A DNA stretch of 64,000 nucleotides. It comes from Streptomyces sp. NBC_00523. Lineage in GTDB: Bacteria > Actinomycetota > Actinomycetes > Streptomycetales > Streptomycetaceae. The notes below the pieces were generated by a model that saw only the letters and a program-made list of their open reading frames with translations, was not told the DNA's origin and ran no database searches. Below, piece by piece: positions 58,777 through 64,000 of this stretch (position 1 is its first letter; every line of letters starts with the position of its first letter). Where the stretch lies: positions 6,944,001 to 7,008,000 of the forward strand of contig NZ_CP107836.1 in assembly GCF_036346615.1 (NCBI RefSeq), read 5' to 3'. The position numbers were made by a program, and so were the translations under genes.

Positions 58777-61167
58777 TTGCGCTCGCTCACCCTCCCCGCC
58801 CTGCGAAGGTGTTCCCGAAGACCAGGCCGCCCGCTCGGAGCCGTCGCCCTGGCGCTCGCCGTCGGCGCGGGCCTGCTGCTCCCGCTGTCCCTGCCGGCAG
58901 GCGCGGCGGCCGCCCCCGCCTTCGACTACGGCGAGGCGCTGCAGAAGTCCGTCCTCTTCTACGAGGCCCAGCAGTCCGGAAAGCTGCCCGACACCAACCG
59001 CGTCTCCTGGCGCGGGGACTCCGCCCTGGACGACGGCAAGGACGCCGGCCTGGACCTGACGGGCGGCTGGTACGACGCCGGGGACCATGTGAAGTTCGGC
59101 CTCCCCATGGCCTACTCCGCCACCATGCTCGCCTGGGGCGGCACGGAGCAGCGGGCGGCGTACGAAGCGTCGGGCCAGCTGCCCTACCTGCGGAACAACC
59201 TGCGCTTCGTGGACGACTACCTCCTGAAGGCCCACCCCTCGCCCAACGTGCTGTACGGCCAGGTCGGCAACGGCGGCGACGACCACAAGTGGTGGGGCCC
59301 CGCCGAGGTGATGCCGATGAAGCGCCCGGCGTACAAGATCGACGCCTCCTGCCCCGGAAGCGACCTGGCGGGCCAGACGGCCGCCGCCCTGGCCTCCTCC
59401 TCGATGGTGTTCTCGGACAGCGACCCGGCGTACGCGGCGAAGCTGATCACCCACGCGAAGCAGCTGTACACCTTCGCCGACACCTACCGGGGCAAGTACA
59501 GCGACTGCATCACCGACGCGCAGAGCTACTACAACTCCTGGAGCGGGTACAACGACGAACTCGTCTGGGGCGCCATCTGGCTGTACAAGGCGACCGGCGA
59601 CTCCGCGTATCTCGCCAAGGCCGAGTCGTACTACGACAACCTCTCCACCGAGCCGCAGACCACCACCCGGTCCTACCGCTGGACGCTCTCCTGGGACGAC
59701 ACCTCCTACGGGGCCTATGTACTGCTCGCCCAGCTGACGGGCAAACAGAAGTACATCGACGACGCGAACCGCTGGCTCGACTGGTGGACGGTCGGCGTCA
59801 ACGGGCAGCGGGTGCCCTACTCGCCCGGCGGCCAGGCCGTCTTGGACAGCTGGGGCTCCCTCAGGTACGCCGCGAACACCGCCTTCGCCGCGCTGAGTTA
59901 TTCCGACTGGCTGACCGGTGACGCCACCCGCAAGGCCCGCTACCACGACTTCGCGGTCCGCCAGATCGACTACGCACTCGGCGACAACCCGCGCGGGTCG
60001 AGCTATGTCGTCGGCTTCGGCGAGAACCCGCCGACCAAACCGCACCACCGCACGGCCCACGGCTCGTGGACCGATCAGATGACCAACCCGGTCGAGACCC
60101 GGCACACGCTGTACGGGGCACTGGTGGGCGGTCCGAGCGCACCCGACGACACGTACACCGACGACCGCGGCAACTACGTCAACAACGAGGTCGCCACCGA
60201 CTACAACGCCGCCTTCACCGGGGCGCTGGCCCGGCTCTACGCGGAGTACGGCGGGAGCCCGCTCACGGACTTCCCGCAGCCGGAGGAGCCGGACGGGCCG
60301 GAGATGTCCGTCCAGGCGTCGGTGAACGCGGCCGGAGCGAACTTCACCGAGGTCAAGGCGTACCTGATCAACCGTTCCGCGTGGCCCGCCCGCGCGCTCA
60401 CCAACGCCTCGGTGCGCTACTACTTCACGCTGGAACCGGGCGTCGCACCCGGCGACATCAGCTTCACCACCAACTACAACCAGTGCGGCGAGGTGACGGG
60501 CCCGACGCATCTGACGGGCGACGTCTACTACGCGACGGTGGACTGCTCGGATACGGACATCGCCCCGGCCGGCCAGTCCGCGTACCGCAAGGAGGTGCAG
60601 TTCCGGATCAGCTCGGCCGGTGCCTGGGACCCGTCGAACGACTGGTCCTACCCGTCGACGGCGACGACTCCCGGCGGCACGCCGGTCGACGCCCCGCACA
60701 TGGTGCTCCTGGAGGGCTCGGCGCCCCAGTGGGGGACCGCACCGAACGGCACGGACCCCGGGCCGGACCCCGACCCGACGACCACGCCCGACCCGACGAC
60801 GACCCCCGAGCCGTCCCCGACGCCCGACCCGACGGACACGCCCGATCCCGCACCGGGGTCCTGTGACGTCACCTACCGGGTCAGCCAGGCGTGGGGCACG
60901 GGTTTCACCGCCGATGTGACGGTGAAGAACACCGGGCCGGCCCCGCTCGACGGCTGGCAGCTGGCCTTCGACTTCCAGGGCGCCGAGAGCGTCAGCAATG
61001 CCTGGAACGCGACCGCCACACAGAGCGGCACCCGGGTCACCGTCAAGAACGCCGGGCACAACGGCTCCGTCCCGGCGGGCGGCAGCGCCTCCTTCGGCTT
61101 CCAGGCGAACGGCGCGCCGGGCGCCGAGCCGCACTCCTTCACGCTCAACGGGAAGGAGTGCGGCTGA
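58777..61167 (+). CDS. secreted GH9 endoglucanase: GH9-CBM3-CBM2
   Basis: The 796-residue cellulase has a signal peptide of about 46 residues ending AAAAP. A GH9 catalytic domain follows (about 47-500; GGWYDAGDHVKFGLPMA with the catalytic base aspartates, KPHHRTAHGSW, and the acid near the domain end in NNEVATDYNAAFTGAL). A CBM3c-like domain (about 510-655), a Pro/Thr/Asp linker with PDPTTTP repeats (about 665-690), and a CBM2 domain (about 692-796) flanked by Cys-Asp-Val and KECG complete it. This is the architecture of processive endoglucanases. The TTG start at 58777 has GAAGGGAAAG. A CebR box controls it. Confidence 0.95.
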   Translation: MRSLTLPALRRCSRRPGRPLGAVALALAVGAGLLLPLSLPAGAAAAPAFDYGEALQKSVLFYEAQQSGKLPDTNRVSWRGDSALDDGKDAGLDLTGGWYDAGDHVKFGLPMAYSATMLAWGGTEQRAAYEASGQLPYLRNNLRFVDDYLLKAHPSPNVLYGQVGNGGDDHKWWGPAEVMPMKRPAYKIDASCPGSDLAGQTAAALASSSMVFSDSDPAYAAKLITHAKQLYTFADTYRGKYSDCITDAQSYYNSWSGYNDELVWGAIWLYKATGDSAYLAKAESYYDNLSTEPQTTTRSYRWTLSWDDTSYGAYVLLAQLTGKQKYIDDANRWLDWWTVGVNGQRVPYSPGGQAVLDSWGSLRYAANTAFAALSYSDWLTGDATRKARYHDFAVRQIDYALGDNPRGSSYVVGFGENPPTKPHHRTAHGSWTDQMTNPVETRHTLYGALVGGPSAPDDTYTDDRGNYVNNEVATDYNAAFTGALARLYAEYGGSPLTDFPQPEEPDGPEMSVQASVNAAGANFTEVKAYLINRSAWPARALTNASVRYYFTLEPGVAPGDISFTTNYNQCGEVTGPTHLTGDVYYATVDCSDTDIAPAGQSAYRKEVQFRISSAGAWDPSNDWSYPSTATTPGGTPVDAPHMVLLEGSAPQWGTAPNGTDPGPDPDPTTTPDPTTTPEPSPTPDPTDTPDPAPGSCDVTYRVSQAWGTGFTADVTVKNTGPAPLDGWQLAFDFQGAESVSNAWNATATQSGTRVTVKNAGHNGSVPAGGSASFGFQANGAPGAEPHSFTLNGKECG

Positions 61168-61177
61168 GACCGCTCGC

Positions 61178-61579
61178 TCAGCGCGGGCAGTTCCAGTGCC
61201 CCTTCACCCAGTGGGTGTCCCAGTGACCGGGGACGTACACCTTGGTCCAGTGGCCCTTGACCCACTGGGTGTGATGGGTCCAGTGGCCGGGCTTCCAGTG
61301 CCCGTGCCGGTCGTAGTGTCCGGGGTGCCAGACCTTCTGGTCGGCGTAGTGCCCCTTGACCCACTGCTTCGCCCAGTGGCCCTTGACCCACTGTTTCTGC
61401 CAGTGGCCCTGCTGCCAGGTGCAGTGGCCGTGGTGGTGGGTCGCGGCGGACACGGCGGCCGGTGCGGGTGCCGGGGCGGCCTGCGCCGCGCCGGCGGTAC
61501 CCAGGGCGGCCCCGCCGGCGAGCAGACCGGTCGCGGCGGCGCCGGCGAGCAGGCGGCGGACTCGGGTGGAAGCGGTCAT
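61178..61579 (-). CDS. secreted WxxGxW-repeat protein
   Basis: The 133-residue exported protein has a signal peptide of about 35 residues ending AAQAAP and an Ala/Pro linker. The mature chain is made of eight W-x-x-G-H-[W/Y] units (starting at residues 55, 64, 73, 84, 95, 106, 115 and 124), spaced 9-11 residues and rich in His, Lys and Trp. Two cysteines (53 and 131) bracket the array and may close it by a disulfide. ATG at 61579 has GGAGGAAGG. WxxGxW repeats are known in uncharacterised secreted proteins; binding of glycan or metal is inferred. It is convergent with the cellulase, 10 bp away. Confidence 0.8.
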   Translation of the reverse strand: MTASTRVRRLLAGAAATGLLAGGAALGTAGAAQAAPAPAPAAVSAATHHHGHCTWQQGHWQKQWVKGHWAKQWVKGHYADQKVWHPGHYDRHGHWKPGHWTHHTQWVKGHWTKVYVPGHWDTHWVKGHWNCPR

Positions 61580-61646
61580 CGGACGCACCTTCCTCCTGTT
61601 GGAACGGATCCCCGAGCCCAGTGAAGGGAAAAGCCACGAAGACATA

Positions 61647-61652
61647 AATATA
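61647..61652 (-). promoter_or_regulatory. candidate -10 element for the WxxGxW gene
   Basis: TATATT on the minus strand lies in an A/T-rich island (61640-61670) about 70 bp before the start codon; no convincing -35 accompanies it. Confidence 0.35.
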
Positions 61653-61694
61653 GCCCGAATGGGGGAATATGGCCGCTCTATCCGGGTGCGGCCG

Positions 61695-62897
61695 TCACGC
61701 CTCGGACGGCGTCCTCAGTGCCGCGTACGTCCCCGACACCGCCGCCAGCAGCACCACGCAGCCCGTGAAGACCAGCCCGGCATCGCGCAGCCCCACCGCG
61801 GTCGCCAGCGCGCCCACGCCGACCACCGGCAGGGAGATCCCCGTGTAGGCGACGACGAAGAACGCCGAGATGGTGCCGCCCCGGTGCTCGGCGGGGGCCG
61901 CCTCGCTCACGAGTGTCAGCGCGGCCCGGAAGGCGAGCCCCTGCCCGATGCCCCCGCAGACGGCACCCAGGACGAGCAGCACCAGCGACTTCGCCAGCAA
62001 CGAGGAGGCGACCAGCAGAAGCCCCACGATCAGCACGCCGCACCCCAGCGGCAGCGCTCGGCGCGCCCCGATGCGCGGGGCCAGCGACTGCCCGATCGTC
62101 GAGGCGCAGAACACCGAGAACACCACCGCGCCCGTCACCGCCAGGTTGTGCACGTCCAGCGTCTCGGTCGCGAAACTGGGCGCGACAGCCGTGAACAGGC
62201 CGAGCAGCGCGAAACCGGCGAAGGCGGCCAGCGAGGCCGGGACGAACACGCCCTTCACCTCGGCGGGCACGCTGACACCCTGCGGCTGGAGCCGGGGCCA
62301 CCGCCGCGGCTCGGCCACCGTCTCCGCCAGCCGCCACGTGATGAGGCACGCCACGGCCACCAGACCCAGGTGCACCCAGAACGGCAGGGACAGCGGCCAG
62401 GGCGTGTACTCCGCCAGTACCCCGGAGAGCAGCGGGCCGCAGCCCAGGCCGCCCATGTTCGCGGCCGTCGCGGCGAACCCGGCGCGCGCCTTCTGCCCCG
62501 GCGCCGCGAGCTCGATGACGGCCGCCGTCGCCGCGCCGCTCAGCAGCCCCGCCGCGCCGCCGGACAGCACCCGACCGACGAAGAGCAGGGGCAGCCCGCT
62601 CTCCAGCAGGAAGCACCCCGCACTCGCGGCGGACAGGGCCATGGCGGCCAGCAGCACCGGCTTGCGGCCCACCTTGTCCGAGTAGTTGCCCGCGACCAGG
62701 AGCACCGAGATGACCGCGACCGCGTACACGGCGAAGACCACGGTCACCATCAGCTCGGAGAACCCGATCTCCTTCTGGTAGAGCCCGTACAGCGGGGTCG
62801 GCAGCGTGGTGCCGGCCATGCCGATGGCGAAGACCACCGCCGCCGCCAGGTAGCCCCCGCGGCGCCCGCCCGTCCGTCCCGTATCCTCACGCACCAT
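61695..62897 (-). CDS. MFS transporter (12-helix, drug/sugar type)
   Basis: The 400-residue polytopic protein has about 12 helices, the loop 2-3 motif GNYSDKVGRKPVLLAAM (about 69-85), and a PxPLYGLYQKEIGFSE first loop typical of actinobacterial MFS efflux-like proteins. It has a short polar N-terminus. ATG at 62897 has only a weak ribosome site; the open frame extends upstream across the promoter of the next gene and is not coding there. It is divergent from the mannonate-dehydratase-like gene across 81 bp, so it could import or export the related sugar acid, though sequence does not show this. Confidence 0.85.
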   Translation of the reverse strand: MVREDTGRTGGRRGGYLAAAVVFAIGMAGTTLPTPLYGLYQKEIGFSELMVTVVFAVYAVAVISVLLVAGNYSDKVGRKPVLLAAMALSAASAGCFLLESGLPLLFVGRVLSGGAAGLLSGAATAAVIELAAPGQKARAGFAATAANMGGLGCGPLLSGVLAEYTPWPLSLPFWVHLGLVAVACLITWRLAETVAEPRRWPRLQPQGVSVPAEVKGVFVPASLAAFAGFALLGLFTAVAPSFATETLDVHNLAVTGAVVFSVFCASTIGQSLAPRIGARRALPLGCGVLIVGLLLVASSLLAKSLVLLVLGAVCGGIGQGLAFRAALTLVSEAAPAEHRGGTISAFFVVAYTGISLPVVGVGALATAVGLRDAGLVFTGCVVLLAAVSGTYAALRTPSEA

Positions 62898-62978
62898 CAC
62901 GCACGCCACTCTATGCAGCGGGCGGCCCCCGGTCGGAGCGACGGGCGGCAGCCCGCCGCAGCCCGAAAGAGAGCCACC

Positions 62979-64000
62979 ATGAGGATCGCCGACGCGCAGG
63001 TCGTCGTCACCAGCCCCGGCCGCAACTTCGTGACGCTGAAACTGACGACGGACGACGGTGTCACCGGTCTCGGCGACGCCACGCTGAACGGCCGCGAGCT
63101 CGCCGTGGTCAGCTACCTCACCGACCATGTGGTGCCTCTGCTCACCGGCCTGGACCCGCACCGGATCGAGGACACCTGGCAGTACCTCTACCGGGGCGCC
63201 TACTGGCGGCGCGGCCCGGTCACCATGGCCGCCATCGCCGCCGTCGACGTCGCCCTGTGGGACATCAAGGCGAAGGCCGCCGGACTGCCGCTCTACCAGC
63301 TGCTCGGCGGCGCATCCCGCGACCGCCTCGCCACCTACGGCCACGCCAACGGCCGCGACATCCCCGAACTTCTCGACTCCGTGCGGCAGCGGCTGGACGA
63401 GGGCTACCCCGCCGTCCGCATCCAGACGGGCATCCCCGGCCTCAAGGCCGTCTACGGGGTGCACACCACCGACGAGCAGGGCGAGCGCGTCCTCCACCAG
63501 CAGACCCGGCCTCTGGTCGAGGACTGGGACACGGACGCCTACCTGCGCCACACCCCCGCCGTGTTCGAGGCGGTACGCGCGGAGTTCGGCGCCGGGATAC
63601 CGCTGCTGCACGACGCCCACCACCGCCTCACACCCATTCAGGCGGCCCGGCTCGGCAAGGACCTGGAGCCGTACCGCCCGTTCTGGCTGGAGGACTGCAC
63701 CCCCACCGAGAACCAGGAGGCGCTGCGGCTGGTGCGCCAACACACCACCACGCCTCTCGCGACCGGCGAGGTCTTCAACACGGTGTACGACTACCAGACG
63801 CTGATCACCGAGCAGCTGATCGACTACGTGCGCAGCGCGGTCACCCACTTCGGCGGGGTCACCCCGCTGCGCAAGCTCTTCGACTTCGCCGCCCAGTACC
63901 AGATCAAGAGCGCGATCCACGGCCCCGAGGACATCTCCCCGGTCGGGATGGCCGCCGCCATCCACCTCGGCTACGCCGTGCACAACTTCGGCATCCAGGA
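62979..64000 (+). CDS. mannonate dehydratase-like enolase-superfamily enzyme (partial, 3' end outside)
   Basis: 340 codons are visible with no stop. The N-terminal capping domain shows VTLKLTTDDGVTGLGDATLNG and RGAYWRRGPVTMAAIAAVDVALWDIKAKAAG. The barrel has LLHDAHHRLTP (metal Asp and catalytic His region), FWLEDCTPTENQEA (metal Glu) and LATGEVFN (metal Glu), then THFGGVTPLRKLFDFAAQYQI and GPEDISPVGMAA. This is the ManD pattern (D-mannonate or D-gluconate dehydration). The insertion HTTDEQGERVLHQQTRPLVEDWDT is also family-typical. ATG at 62979 has GAAAGAGAG upstream. Glucuronate/mannonate catabolism is the likely pathway. Confidence 0.88.
   Translation, partial: MRIADAQVVVTSPGRNFVTLKLTTDDGVTGLGDATLNGRELAVVSYLTDHVVPLLTGLDPHRIEDTWQYLYRGAYWRRGPVTMAAIAAVDVALWDIKAKAAGLPLYQLLGGASRDRLATYGHANGRDIPELLDSVRQRLDEGYPAVRIQTGIPGLKAVYGVHTTDEQGERVLHQQTRPLVEDWDTDAYLRHTPAVFEAVRAEFGAGIPLLHDAHHRLTPIQAARLGKDLEPYRPFWLEDCTPTENQEALRLVRQHTTTPLATGEVFNTVYDYQTLITEQLIDYVRSAVTHFGGVTPLRKLFDFAAQYQIKSAIHGPEDISPVGMAAAIHLGYAVHNFGIQ

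Noticed and set aside
63127..63804. 225-codon plus-strand frame inside the mannonate dehydratase gene
   Set aside because: Pro/Thr/Ser-rich shadow; the real frame is open from 62979 to the window end and carries all enolase-superfamily metal ligands.

Overview
The window is a 64-kb stretch of high-GC chromosome from an actinomycete, almost certainly a Streptomyces. The third codon position is strongly G/C, GTG and TTG starts are common, and there is a WhiB-family regulator. Secreted polysaccharide hydrolases are numerous. Operators resembling CebR, DasR, MalR, SoxR and Zur sites are recognisable. I found no rRNA, tRNA, CRISPR array, insertion sequence or phage gene. Two genes run off the ends: an arylsulfatase C-terminus on the left and a mannonate dehydratase-like enolase-superfamily protein on the right.

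Layout, left to right. (1) 0-20.8 kb is a mosaic of short units: a drug-efflux MFS pump, a GH3 beta-glucosidase with a divergent TetR, a secreted CBM25/GH13 amylase behind a MalR-like operator, a PfkB kinase, a PAS/GAF/PP2C phosphatase, a Wbl protein, a discoidin-flanked glycosidase behind a LacI-type palindrome, an AraC/DUF2000 divergent pair, a polyprenyl synthase/TPR pair, and a phosphoribosyltransferase-hydrolase fusion. (2) 20.9-32.2 kb is one ten-gene operon with nearly every junction overlapping by 4 nt: ATP-grasp ligase, DUF364 'heavy-metal chelation' protein, cysteine-synthase-like PLP enzyme, dipeptide-epimerase-like enolase, MFS exporter, methyltransferase, then a complete Opp/Dpp/Nik-type ABC importer. 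A Fur/Zur-family box lies exactly in the spacer of its promoter. (3) 32-44 kb holds a second PP2C phosphatase, an NTF2-like/PadR pair, a quaternary-amine (OpuB/ProU-type) importer whose ATPase is separated and convergent, several hydrolases, and a rhodanese gene with a CsoR/CstR-like operator. (4) 44-54 kb holds a GH84 hexosaminidase with a DasR-like site, an oxidoreductase plus two acyl-CoA dehydrogenases in an operon, small proteins, and an ABC exporter with a textbook SoxR promoter. (5) 54-64 kb holds a third PP2C phosphatase, a decayed transporter operon, a GH9 cellulase behind a perfect CebR box, a small WxxGxW-repeat secreted protein, an MFS transporter and the partial mannonate dehydratase.

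How the genes work together. The polysaccharide genes (GH3, GH13, the discoidin glycosidase, GH84 and GH9) each sit under what looks like the sugar-specific repressor expected for their substrate, which fits a soil saprophyte. The most novel unit is the 20.9-32.2 kb operon. It has the logic of the staphylopine (cnt) system, which makes a small amino-acid-derived ligand, exports it by MFS and recaptures the metal complex by an SBP_5 ABC importer, but with different biosynthetic enzymes. I infer a zinc-responsive, NRPS-independent metallophore pathway. The enzymology and the metal are inference; the gene order, domains and operator are seen directly.
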